This document shows positions 50,279-61,362 of a DNA stretch of 64,000 bases, one piece after another. Both the position numbers and the translations under genes were made by a program. Location: assembly GCA_029783825.1 (NCBI GenBank), contig JAREIK010018577.1, positions 1-64,000 of the forward strand, in the 5' to 3' direction. Under the pieces are notes generated by a model that made no database searches, was not told the origin of the DNA, and saw only the letters and a list, made by a program, of their open reading frames with translations. Each line of letters starts with the position of its first letter. The first letter of the stretch is position 1. Source of the DNA: Sapria himalayana. Its lineage: Eukaryota; Streptophyta; Magnoliopsida; Malpighiales; Rafflesiaceae.

Positions 50279-51425
50279 GCATTAGAGAATTGCCTGTCCA
50301 ACGTGACTTACTACATAATTGGTTTTCAAAAAAATTTTTAAAAAGAGTTCCTATTTCCTTTTCTTCTTCTACCCATTTTCCTTCTTCATTTTTTTGTCCT
50401 TTAATTTTATTCTTTTGAGATTTTATTTTAGTCATATTATAAAAGAATTTAGTATTACGGTCACCATCTTTTAACCATTTAATCTTTGCCCATTGTTTCC
50501 AATAAATTTCTTCCATGTGTAATTTCAATCTTAGTTCTCCTTTAGCCTTGCTTAGTTCTAATCGAGTTTCATTATTATTAGTGGAGTCAAAATCTAGATT
50601 TATTAACCTCATAAGCTTAATTGATAGAGCTTGCATCGGCTTGCTCTCTGCTGGCTCTTTCCAAGACTCTTTGACGAGGCTTTCATAGCCTGCATGCTTT
50701 ACCCACATATTTTGGAATTTAAAATTAGACATATTACCATAGTTCCTTTGTATCGTGATAAGCAGTGGGCTATGATCATAGCAAGTTCTATTTATGTGTC
50801 TAAGCCCTGTAATCCCTTGTGAGGTGACCCACTTTGTGTTACACATTATCCTATCCAGGCGAGCCCAGATGACTCCTCTTTTTTTCCAGTTATTACACCA
50901 GGTGTATCTTGAACCAGTGAAATCTATTTCCATTAGATTATTAATAGCTATTGTGTCATTAAATTGTTTCATGGCTACATTATCCGGTGGTTTGCCCCCT
51001 TTCTTTTCATGAGGGCTTCTAATTATATTAAAGTCACCTCCTATGATCCAAGGAGAGTTTCTACTTGCTATATCTTTCATTTCCTCCCATATAGCTAACC
51101 TAGATTGTTTATCATTTTTTGCATAAACTGCTGAAATTATTTGATCTATGTTCTTATCTAATTTAAAGTGTACTATCTGTTCAGTATCTTTTAATATTTC
51201 AATTTTCAGCTTATTATGCCATAAAATCCAAAGTTTACTATTTAAATTAGCATAAGCCTTATTAAAACCTAAAATTTTTCTATATTTAGTTAATTGATCT
51301 TGTAGGACCATTGGCTCTGCAATAATCATTAATGATATTTTATGTTCTTTAATTAAAAGTCTTAATCTATTTATAGTGGGGCTATTAGCTACCCCCCTAA
51401 CATTCCAATATAGGCATCTATCCAT
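50208..51425 (-). CDS. LINE ORF2 N-terminus: apurinic/apyrimidinic-type endonuclease (open, 405 codons)
   Basis: This is the nicking endonuclease that primes LINE integration. The ATG at 51423-51425 starts MDRCLYWNVRGVANSP, typical of plant L1 ORF2. Conserved motifs in order are the N of WNVRG, the E of IIAEPM (residues ~36-40), GGDFNI (~130), SRYTWCNNW (~170), RLDRIMCN (~190) and YDHSPLL (~215), matching the N/E/DxN/TWxN/LDR/DH pattern. The C-terminal part reads into the linker (WAKIKWLKDGDRNTKFFYN), and the frame closes at 50208 after overlapping the next frame, so a frameshift near 50275 separates it from the reverse transcriptase. The endonuclease segment itself looks intact. It is a domain of a dead element. 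Confidence 0.9.
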   Translation of the reverse strand: MDRCLYWNVRGVANSPTINRLRLLIKEHKISLMIIAEPMVLQDQLTKYRKILGFNKAYANLNSKLWILWHNKLKIEILKDTEQIVHFKLDKNIDQIISAVYAKNDKQSRLAIWEEMKDIASRNSPWIIGGDFNIIRSPHEKKGGKPPDNVAMKQFNDTIAINNLMEIDFTGSRYTWCNNWKKRGVIWARLDRIMCNTKWVTSQGITGLRHINRTCYDHSPLLITIQRNYGNMSNFKFQNMWVKHAGYESLVKESWKEPAESKPMQALSIKLMRLINLDFDSTNNNETRLELSKAKGELRLKLHMEEIYWKQWAKIKWLKDGDRNTKFFYNMTKIKSQKNKIKGQKNEEGKWVEEEKEIGTLFKNFFENQLCSKSRWTGNSLMHEIRATIRSSKPFNGIDPRRTRS

Positions 51426-54400
51426 TAAAACCTAATTTGGCGTGAGCTCGAGTTGTACACTTGGATTCGTAAGACATGTTAGCATATTTCTTTGTATTTC
51501 TTACTGTTTTAGGAGTGTGAGTAATTTCATGCCTAATCTCATTATATTTTACCTATTTTCCAAGCACCATGGCCATTTGCTTCAGGGCCTCCATAGATTG
51601 GGTTCTTAAGAGATTCCCCCAATCTTCATTGTAATATATATATCATCCTTTGCTTTCATATATATCTATCTATCTATATATTTATGCATTTTCTATTCAT
51701 ATATATTTTTATATGTCTATCTATCTAATTGTCTAACTTTCTAACTATCTAACTATATATCTAGCTATTTAACAAACTATAAATTAAACTATTAGTCTAT
51801 TTGAATATCTGTCTAACTCTTTATCTATTTATATGTTTGTCTTTATCTATCTATCTATTTATATGAATATTTATCTATCTATCTATCTATTTATCTATAT
51901 ATTTGTCTATTTGTCTATCTGTCTAGTAGTGTTTCTGTCTATCTATCCAATGTGCCTAAGTATCTAAATGTTTATGAGGTTATCATTCTATTTATCTAGC
52001 ATTCTATCTATATAACTATGTATGTGTCTATTTGTCTATCTATCTATCTATCAGATCATATATCAATCTTCCTATCTATTTATCAGTCTATATGGTTTAT
52101 CTATTTGTCTATCTATCTATCTATCTATCTGTCTATATACATATCTTCCTATCTTCCTATTTGTCTACCTATCTTTCAATATATCTATCTATATATCTAT
52201 CTATCTATTTGTCTATCTATCTATTTGTCAATTTGTGCATTTATATATCTATCTTTCTATCTTTTACTCTATCTACCAATATACCTTTCTAATTATATCT
52301 ATCTGTCTATCTATATACCTTTTTCCATATCTATTTATCTATCTATTTATTTATTTATCTATTTATCTGTATGTATATCTATATATCAATCTAGCAATGT
52401 GTCAATGTGTCTATCTGTCTTTCTAACTCTCTTTTTGTCTATATATCTATCATTCTATCTATCTATCATTCAGTCTATCTGTCTGTCATTCTATCTATCT
52501 ACCTGTCTATCTGTCTATCTATATATCTGTCTATGTGTCTATCTATCTTTCTATCTATCTATCTATTAATATATCTATATATCTATCTATCTAGCTATCT
52601 TTCAATCTATCAATTTTACTATTTATCAATCTATCTGATTTATCTATCTAACTATCTATCTATCTTTTTATCTATCTATCTATTTGTTTATCTATCTATA
52701 TGTCTATCAATCTATATGTATATCTATTATCATTATATCTTTCTGGCTAACTATTTATCTATCAATATGTATATCTATCTTATACATCTATTTATCTTTA
52801 ATATTTGTCTTTCTATCTATTTGTCTATCAGTATATCTTTTTATATCTATATATGTCTATTTTTTTATCTTTCTAAGTGTATATCAATCAATCAATCTAT
52901 CTATCTTTCTATTTATTAAAAAATCAATCTATTTATAGTCTATCTATATATCTATTTAACATTCTCTCCATCTATTTATTATTTATCTATCTGTGTATCT
53001 ATCTATATGTATATCTTTCTATGTATCAATTTGTCTATCTATCTATCTATTTATCATTCTATCTATCTATAAATCTATGTATCTTTCATTCTATTTATTT
53101 GTGTATCTATCTATCTGTTCATGTGTATATTTAGATATCTATTTATAAGTCAGTAGTTTATCTATCTATATGTCTATTTCTTTATCCATCCATCTATCTA
53201 TATTTTATCTATCTATCTATCTCTCTATCGATCTATCTATCTATATGTCTATCCTTCTATATATTTATCCATCTATATGTCTATATATCTAACTATTTAT
53301 ATATCTATCTGTATATCTATCTATCTGTCTATCTATCTATCTATCTATTTGTCTATCTATCTATCTATCAAATTATCTATTTGTTTATCTTTTTATTTTC
53401 AATCTATCAATCTATCTATTTGTCTCTCTCTATCTATCTTTCTATCTATTTGTCTAACATCTATTTTTCAATCTATTTATCTATCTATATGACTATTTTT
53501 TATCTTTTTATCTATCTATATGGCTATTTCTCTAACTTTCTAACTAACTATCTCTAACAATCTATATGTCTATCTGTCTATATCTCTATTTATCTATATA
53601 TCTATCTGTTTATCTTTCTAAATCTCTATCTATTTATATGTCTATTTGTCTAAATGTCTATCTGTTTATTTATCTAATTGTTTAATTATCTATTTTTCTA
53701 TTTATCTAAATGTATATCTATCTAAATATCTATATGTCTAGATGTTTATCTATCTAAATGGTCTATGTGTCTATCTATATTTTTTTCAATTTATCAATCT
53801 ATTCTTCTATCTATATATATTTCTGTATATTTGTCTGATTAAATAAATTTCTAACTATCTATCTATCAATCATTGTATCTATATAACTATACAACAATAT
53901 TTCTATCTATTAATCGATCTATCAATTAACCTATCAATCTTTCTATCTTTGATCTATGTATCAATCTATTAGTTTATCTATCTATGTGTTTATTAGTCTA
54001 TCTATCTGTCTATCTCTCTGTATATCCATCTTTATGACTATATATTTATCTATCTATCTTTTTAAATGCTGTCTATTTATCTTTCTATTTATTAACTTTC
54101 CATCTTTCTATATTTGTATCTATCTATCTATATATCTATATATCTATCTATTTGTATATCTCTTTATTTGTATGTCTAGCTATCAATCCATTTATCTATC
54201 TATCTATATGTCTACCTATCAATCTATTTATTATTAGGTCTTTCTATTTACCTCTCTATCTATTTATCTATTTATCAATCGATCTTTCGATATATCTATC
54301 TATTTTTCTACCTGTCTATTTGTCTAAATTTATATATTTCTAACTATATATTTTTTGATCTATCTATCTATCTATCTTTTTATATATCTATTTATCTAAC

Positions 54401-56921
54401 AAATCTATTTATCTATTTCTATAACTATCTATCTATCAGGCTTTTTGTCTATCTATCTATCTTTCAAGCTTTTGTCTATCTATCTATTTTCAAGCTATCA
54501 AACTGTTTATTTGTTGATATCTCTATTTGCCTATCTATCTATCTATTCATCTATCTATATATTTGTCTGTCTATCTATTTTTCAATCAGGTTATCTGACT
54601 AAATTTTTATTTTTTTATATTTTATCTTTCTATATGTTTTTTGTCAAACTTTCTAATTATCTATTTAACTGTTTATATATCTATCAATCTATCTATCTCT
54701 CTATTTGTCTATATGTCTATAAATCTATAAGTCTATAAGTATATATGTCTCTCTGTCTATCTCTCTATCTGTCTATTTGTCTATTTTTCTAATTGTCTAC
54801 TTGTTTATCAATCTAAGTGGCTACCTAAATAAATGGCTATCTATCTAAATGTATATCTTACTATCTGTATATCTATCAATCAATCTATCTATCTATTAAT
54901 CTATCAGTCTATTATATATGTCTATTTGTCTAATTAACTAAATTTATAACTATCTATCTGTTAATCTTTTTTTGTGTATAACAATCTAACTATATTTCAA
55001 TTATATAAGTATAATAGACTATCTGCCTCTTTGTCTATCTATCTATCTATCTATCTATCTATATATCTATCTATCTATATATCTATCTATCTATCTATTT
55101 ATTGATCTATCTATATGTCTATCTGTGTATATGTTTATCTATCTATCTACCTATCATTCTATCTATCTGTCTATCTATTTGTCTATCGATCTATACGTCT
55201 ATCTACCTCTTTATCTATCGATATTTATATTTTTTATCTATCTATCAATATTTCTATATGTTTATCAATCTATCTCTCTATAAATATATCTATCTATTTA
55301 TTTTCTATCTATCTATCTTTATATGTTTCTGTATTTCTATCTTTCTATCTATCTATCTGTCTATTAATTTATTTGTTTACCTATTTATCTATCTATCTAT
55401 ATATCTATTTATATATCTAAATGTCTATCTATCTATCTATCGATATATGTTTCTATTTATCTATCTATCTATTTGTATATCTTTCTATCTATCTATGTGT
55501 ATATCTATCTATCTATCTATCTATCTATTTATCAATCTTTTTGTCTATCTATATATCTATCTATCAATCTAGCTATTTTTCTAATTGTCTATTTGTCTAA
55601 CTATCTATCAATCAATCTATCTATCAATCTATCAGTCAATTTATCTATATATCTATCTATCACTAAATCTATCGGACTATCTATTATTCTATCAGTCTTT
55701 TTATCTTTCTGTCTATCTGTATATCTATTTATGTGTCTATATGTTTATCTATTAATCTATTTATCTATATATCTAAATAGTTGTCTATCTATCTATCTAC
55801 CCATCTATTTGTCGATATGTTTATATTTTATCTATCTATTTGTCAATCTATCATTCTACCTATTTATCTATCTATCTATCTTAATATCTATCTATTTATC
55901 TATTTATCTTTCTATTTGTCTATTATTTTATAAGTCTAAGTGTTTTTTTATCTATCTATCAATATATCTATCTAACTATCTAAGTATCTATATGTTTATG
56001 TGTCGATATGTCTATCTATCTATATGTCAATTTGTCTATTTATCTAGTTGTCTATTATTCAATATATATATCTATCTATCTATCTATCTATCTATCTGTC
56101 GATGTTTCCGTATATCTATATATCTATCTATCTAACAATATTTCTATTTGTCTAACTATCCATCTATCTTTCTATTTGATTATATGTCTATCTATCGATC
56201 AATCTATATGTGTAACTATCTAACTGTCTATAAATCATTCTATTTATATGTCTAACTATCTATTTGTCATTATATATATCTGTCTATCAGTCAATTTGGC
56301 TATGTATCTATCTATATATCTAGCTATTTATCTATCTATATGTTTATCTATCAATCTGTTGATATGTCTTTTTATATATGTATCTATTTTTCTATCTATC
56401 TATATGTCTATTTATCTATATGTCTATCTACATATCTATAAATTAGTCTATCTAGCTATCATTCTAATTGAATATCAATCTATCTATATGTCTCTCTTTC
56501 TATCATTCTATTTATGTATCTATCTATCTATTTATTTATCTATCTATCATTTTTTATATCAGGATATCAATCAATCAATTAATCTATCTATCTACCTATA
56601 TGTCTATCTATCTATCTATTAATTAGTCTATCAGTCTATTAGTCTATATGTCAATCTATTTATCTGTTTGTCCGTACATCTTTCTATGTATCTATTTTTC
56701 TATCTATATATCTAGGTATTTATCTGTCTAAGTAGCTTATTACCCTTATTTAAATTAATCTATCAGTCAATCTATCTATACGTCTATCATTATATCTATC
56801 AGTCTATATACTTATATTTTATTGTACCTATCAATCTTAGTTGTCTATCTATCTATCTAGCTATATGTCGATCATTTTATTTATCTATCTATCGATCAAT
56901 ATAACTATCTATCTATCTATG

Positions 56922-56923
<2 letters not shown>

Positions 56924-56962
<39 letters not shown>
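56924..56962. repeat. AT dinucleotide microsatellite
   Basis: About nineteen uninterrupted AT units within the TATC array. The purity suggests recent expansion. Confidence 0.95.
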
Positions 56963-56966
<4 letters not shown>

Positions 56967-58605
56967 TATCTATCTATATATATATATCTATCTATCCTTC
57001 TATATGTCTATCTATATATCAATCTATCTGTATTTCTATCTATTTGTCTATCTGTCAATTTATTTATCATCCTATTTGTCTATCTATTTATATGTCATTC
57101 TATATATCTTTCTCTGTGGTTATGAAGTTATTTATCTATCTGTATATCTTTCAATCTATCTCTATGTCGATATATATATATATATATATCTATTTATATG
57201 TCTATATATTTGTCGATCTCTCTCTATATCTATCTGTCTAATGATTTGTCTATTTATCTATCTATTTCTATATCTATCTATTTTAAGATTTATCTATTTG
57301 TCTATCTGCGTATCTATCTATCTATCTATCTGTATATCTATCGATCTATCTATCTATAAATTTATTTATTTGCCTATCTTTGTACCTATCTATCTATTTA
57401 TCATTCTATATATATTTTTCTCTATAGTTGTCTATTAGTCTATCACTCTAACTATCTATCTGTCAATTTGGCTATCAATCACTTAATCTATCTTTCTTTC
57501 TTTCTTTCTGTCAATCGATATATATATATCTGTCTATCTATCTATTTGTTTATCTATCTGCATATTATTCTTTCTATCTATCTATATATCAATGTGTGTA
57601 TTTATATATTTATCTATATATCTATCTATTTATCTATCTTATTGTTTATCTATTTTTATATCTATATGTATATCTTTATGTTTATTTATTATTCTATCTA
57701 TCTATCTATATATATTTCTATTTTTATGTCGATCTATCTATCTATTTGTCTATTTATTTATTGATCTATTTGTCTATCTATTTTTGTATCTATCTATCTA
57801 CATATTTGTCTATCTATAACTTTATCTATCTGTCTTTCTATCTCGCTATCTATCTACCTATCTGTCAATCTATATCTCTTTATCTCACTATATACCTATC
57901 TGTATATATATATCTATCTGTCTCTCTATCTATCTATCTATATATTTGTATTTCTATTATTATGTCTGTCTATCTATCTGTCATTGTCTATTCTTTCTCT
58001 CTTTCTATTTATCTAATTGTCTATCAATCTAACTATGTATCTAAAAATCTAACTATCTGTCTATTTGTCTTTTTGTCTATATATGAATATATGAATACAT
58101 ATATATATATATATCTATATCTATATATCTTTATATCTATCTATCTATCTATTTTACTATCTATCTATATATTTCTATATTTATCTAATAATCTTTTATT
58201 ATATTTATATATCTTTCTATTTGTCTATCTATCTATCTGTCTATCTATTTAACTATCTATCGATCTAACTATCTATATATTTATTTATCTATTTATCTAT
58301 ATATCTATTTATATATTAATCTATTTATCTGGCTATCAGTCTATCTGTATATATGTCGATAAAACTATCTTTCTATGTGTCTATGTATCTATCTATCTAT
58401 CTATCTGTATATATCTGTCTTTCTATCTATCTGTTTATATATCTATCTATAAATTTATTATCTATCTATCTGTCAATCATTTTTTCTATCTCTTTATCTG
58501 ACTATCTATATAATCTTTTATATCTATCTATATATATATATATCTATCTATCTATTTGTCAATCTATCAATCTATCTATATGTCTATCTATCTATCTATC
58601 TATAT

Positions 58606-58613
58606 ATATGTAT
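58606..58613. repeat. Left 8-bp target-site duplication (ATATGTAT)
   Basis: ATATGTAT precedes the hAT terminus and is repeated exactly at 61363-61370 after the right terminus. An 8-bp target duplication is the hallmark of hAT insertion. Confidence 0.93.
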
Positions 58614-58880
58614 TAGAGGTGTCAAACGTGCCGGGCCGCCCGACCCGGCACTAGGCACGGCACGGTTCGGCCGTGCCTGGGCCGGCCCGGCACGTTCTTA
58701 AACCGTGCCCGGGTTAAGACATTCCCGTGCCGTGCCGTGCCTTGGCAAGACACGCCGGCACGGGTCCATCCCGTGCCGGTTCACGCAGGCACGCGTGGCA
58801 CTGGCGGCGTGGCACTGGCGGCGTGGCACGCGTGCCGTGGCGTGAGTCGTGAGTCACGACTCACGCCTTGTGACCCATCC
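58614..58880 (+). repeat. GC-rich left subterminal region of the hAT element
   Basis: CCGTGCC, GGCACGG, GTGGCACTGGCGGC and GTGAGTCAC-type short direct and inverted repeats. The tandem pair GGCGTGGCACTGGCGGCGTG lies at about 58804-58826. The right side (about 61090-61362) has similar repeats. Such regions in hAT elements bind the transposase. The 80-130-codon frames on both strands here are GC-rich shadows. Confidence 0.8.
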
Positions 58881-58907
58881 GGCCGTCCCCTGGCCACCCC
58901 CCCGGTA

Positions 58908-58953
58908 AAAAGACCGCGGGTCGGGTGCAAACAGACACGACCCGCGGTCTTTT
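58908..58953. repeat. Perfect 16-bp hairpin in the hAT leader
   Basis: Arms 58908-58923 (AAAAGACCGCGGGTCG) and 58938-58953 are perfect complements around a 14-base loop. It lies upstream of the TATA-like box at about 59166. It might be a regulatory site or the trace of a nested foldback insertion. Confidence 0.85.
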
Positions 58954-59165
58954 CTGCCAAAACCCGAGTCCCAACGCCCATAGAACCGATCCGAGCAAAA
59001 TCCAACGGCAAAAAAAAAAATTCAAACTCCACCGATTTTCAGCCATTGGATTCACCTCCAACGGCTAGGGGGCAGAATCCAACGGTCCTCGTGATTCTGC
59101 CCCTTAAAAATCGAAAAAATTTATAAAAAAATATCTTTTTTTATTAAAAAAAACATTCTTTAGCC

Positions 59166-59172
59166 TATAAAT
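59166..59172 (+). promoter_or_regulatory. Possible TATA box of the hAT gene
   Basis: TATAAAT lies upstream of a CT-rich leader (CTTTCTCTCTCTTAC, CATCTCTCTCTCGGGCCTCG), as is common in plant promoters. A plausible exon end followed by GTAATATATT occurs near 59380. The assignment is by motif and position only. Confidence 0.4.
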
Positions 59173-59529
59173 TCTACCCTCCTCCCTATAACATTTATGT
59201 TTTTCAAAAACATAAAATCTCTCAATACTTTCTCTCTCTTACATAAACCGTGCATCTCTCTCTCGGGCCTCGTGATTTTTGATTTCGGCTTGGATTTTCA
59301 TGAAACTCAACTTGAGTTTTGAACATCAGAGCTTCCTGCGCTGCACCTTGCACGTGACTGACCTCATTGCTTTTACCGGGTAATATATTTTACGTTTTTT
59401 TGTACTTTCTCTCTCTAAAGCTTCTCTCTCTAGAAAAACTTACGAAAAATAAAAAATGACAAATACACCTAACACGTATTTAAATTTGGTAATCTCTGTT
59501 TGTCTGCGAATCTTAAGAAGAAGAAATTC

Positions 59530-60581
59530 CAATCAGATGTGAGACATCGTTAGAATTACACGTACTTGATGTTGGAATCATGTGTTGGATACGAACACGT
59601 GATATCCGACTACGTCAATAGTATGAGTGGCGAACTTATTATTGACGACACTGACTGGGCTTCAAAAATTTCATTTATGAAATTCTTGAAGATTTTTTAT
59701 GACACGACGAACATGTGTTCGTCGGTGTATACGCCCACCACTTGCATTGCACTTCGTTGCATATGCAACATTAGTAGCATGTTTAGGAAGTATCGAGCAG
59801 ACCCGACGCTTAGCCATATGGTTGCAGAGATGGAGACCAAGTACCTGAAGTACTGGTCCACCATTCCATCTCTTTATTGCCTCGCAGCATGCATGGACCT
59901 AGGGCTAAGGTGGAAGGGGTTGAAAACACCCTGACTTTCATTTCCTCGTGCATGAAACTGGAAGAGCCACCTGAAGGGTTCATTTACGAGAAGTTGACAG
60001 ACCTGTTCACATACTACGATACTAGTTATGGTGGTGGTGGTGGTGAGACTGTGAGTACGGACACTGATATCTTGTTCGGAGATGACGATTATTTTATTAA
60101 CCTAGCGAGGGGGAAACGTAGGGGTGGACCTTCACATAGGAGCGAGCTGTCTCGGTACTTAGATACCGATTACTGCTCAATCCTATCACCTTCTGATAAT
60201 AAGAATCATGATTTATTACCGTGGTAGAAATCATATGAGTCCGCCTATCCCGTGCTATCTAGGATGGCACGGGATCTACTGACTCCTCCGGTGTTGAGCG
60301 TAGCATCGGAGTCTGCTTTTTCTGTTGCAGTGAACGTGATTTCGGATAGGAGATCGAGATTACGTCTAGATATGGTTGAGGCCTTGGCATGTTTGAAGGA
60401 TTCGGAGGAATCGAGATTTAGCATCAGTGATCGTGTTGAAGTTGGGACTGTGACAGACACTGCAGTCGCATCCACATCCACTACGATGGCGGAGGAGCTG
60501 ATTACCGATGATGATGATCCATATGATACTGATCTTGATGTTGCGGCTGATGATTCTCATGATATGACGCTTGACGATTGA
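59530..60581 (+). pseudogene. hAT transposase C-terminal half, broken by two TAG stops and a frameshift
   Basis: This Ac/RICESLEEPER-type transposase would cut and rejoin the element in the nucleus. The reading resembles the end of the catalytic domain and the hAT dimerisation domain. TYLMLES lies at 59557-59577, DTDWASKISFMKFLKIFYDT follows, then MVAEMETKYLKYW, and AACMDLG before a one-base frame change near 59895-59900. In the next frame come YEKLTDLFTYYD, RSELSRYLD and YPVLSRMARDLLTPP, then SVASESAFSV and RLDMVEALACLKD. The frame closes with an acidic tail and a TGA at 60579-60581. In-frame TAG codons occur at 59551-59553 and 60225-60227, both where the family has Trp before the conserved N-S-T-Y and W-K motifs. 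The N-terminal BED finger and RNase H-like core are absent. Confidence 0.9.
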
Positions 60582-61075
60582 TGCTCATCTGCTCTTTTTT
60601 TTCGATGTTTTTTTATTTATTTTATTTATACGCTTTGTTTGTACTTTGTACCATACGTTGTGTTGAAACTTATACTTGTTTTGTTCGGACTATTGGTTTC
60701 AAAAGCATGAATGGTAATTTTTCATTTGTGTAGTTTAATTTTTTTTAATTATAATTTTTACTAACTTAATGTATTTATTTATTATTTTACGATTTAAATT
60801 TTATTTTAAAATTTAATAACTTTAAATTTTATTTTAAAATTTAATAACTTTAAATTTTAATATATAATTAATATATTATAATAATAAAAAAAGCTAAACT
60901 TAATTGAAAAAAAAAAAATTTTTTTTCTAATTTTTGTTTGTTTTATTTACTTTTAAATGTTATAATTTTTACAAAAAATTATATTTTTTAATTATTACTA
61001 ATACTCTAAAGTCTATATAGTAACTTAATAAAAAAAATTAAAATAAAATAAAAAAAAAATTTCTAATCTGCCATT
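60582..61075 (+). other. hAT 3' flank
   Basis: AT-rich sequence downstream of the transposase pseudogene with a duplicated TTTTAAAATTTAATAACTTT block (about 60810-60855) and A/T runs. It contains no gene. The GC-rich right subterminal region begins at about 61080. Confidence 0.6.
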
Positions 61076-61362
61076 TTGGCATTTTCAGCCCGTGCTCGTG
61101 CTGGCCTCCTGGGACCCGGACCCCGGTTGACCCGGTCCCGCATTGCGGCTCCCGCCCCGCCTGCCCTACCGTGCCGCCTTGCCTGGCCAGTATTGGCAAG
61201 GTGTGCCCGAGCGGGCCGGGCACGGTACGGCCTTGCCGTGCCTACGGGCCGTGCCGTGCCAGCCTATTACTCACCGTGCCGTGCCCGGCACGGCATGGTT
61301 GCACGACAGTGCTCGTGAAAAATGGGTCGTGCCGTGCTGGGCCGGCCCGTTTGACACCTCTA

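Larger units (their letters stand above)
46446..51655 (-). mobile_element. L1-like LINE retrotransposon, 5'-truncated and frame-broken
   Basis: On the minus strand the order is apurinic-type endonuclease, reverse transcriptase, connection region with zf-RVT, RNase H, then ~1.15 kb of 3' sequence. This is the layout of plant L1 elements that carry an added RNase H. It is flanked on both sides by the same TATC-oriented array, so it was inserted into the array. Upstream of ORF2 only ~230 bases remain, with a short readable piece (DWGNLLRTQSMEALKQMAM) that may be the end of ORF1. A clean poly(A) tail and target duplication cannot be identified because the flanks are AT-rich repeats. Confidence 0.9.
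51656..58613 (-). repeat. Degenerate GATA array in inverted orientation (TATC on plus), segment 8
   Basis: Nearly 7 kb of TATC, TGTC, AATC, TATT and TTTC tetramers on the plus strand, continuous in orientation with segment 7 across the LINE. It contains an uninterrupted AT run at 56924-56962. The plus-strand frames of up to 220 codons are repeat translation. Confidence 0.95.
58614..61362 (+). mobile_element. Complete-ended hAT transposon (2.75 kb) with exact target duplication
   Basis: The left terminus is TAGAGGTGTCAAACGTGCCG and the inverse of the right terminus is TAGAGGTGTCAAACGGGCCG, so the first 15 bases match exactly. Both ends continue in GC-rich CCGTGCC/GGCACGG repeats. ATATGTAT is duplicated at both sides, and the surrounding TATC array continues unchanged. 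Inside are a leader with a TATA-like box and the C-terminal half of an Ac/RICESLEEPER-type transposase gene. The N-terminal zinc finger and most of the catalytic domain are missing. Both target copies are identical despite the array's usual divergence, so the insertion may be fairly recent. Confidence 0.95.

Noticed and set aside
58737..59126. 129-codon plus-strand and 83-codon minus-strand frames
   Set aside because: GC-rich hAT subterminal sequence is open in several frames at once, with no domain and poly-A-encoded Lys runs.
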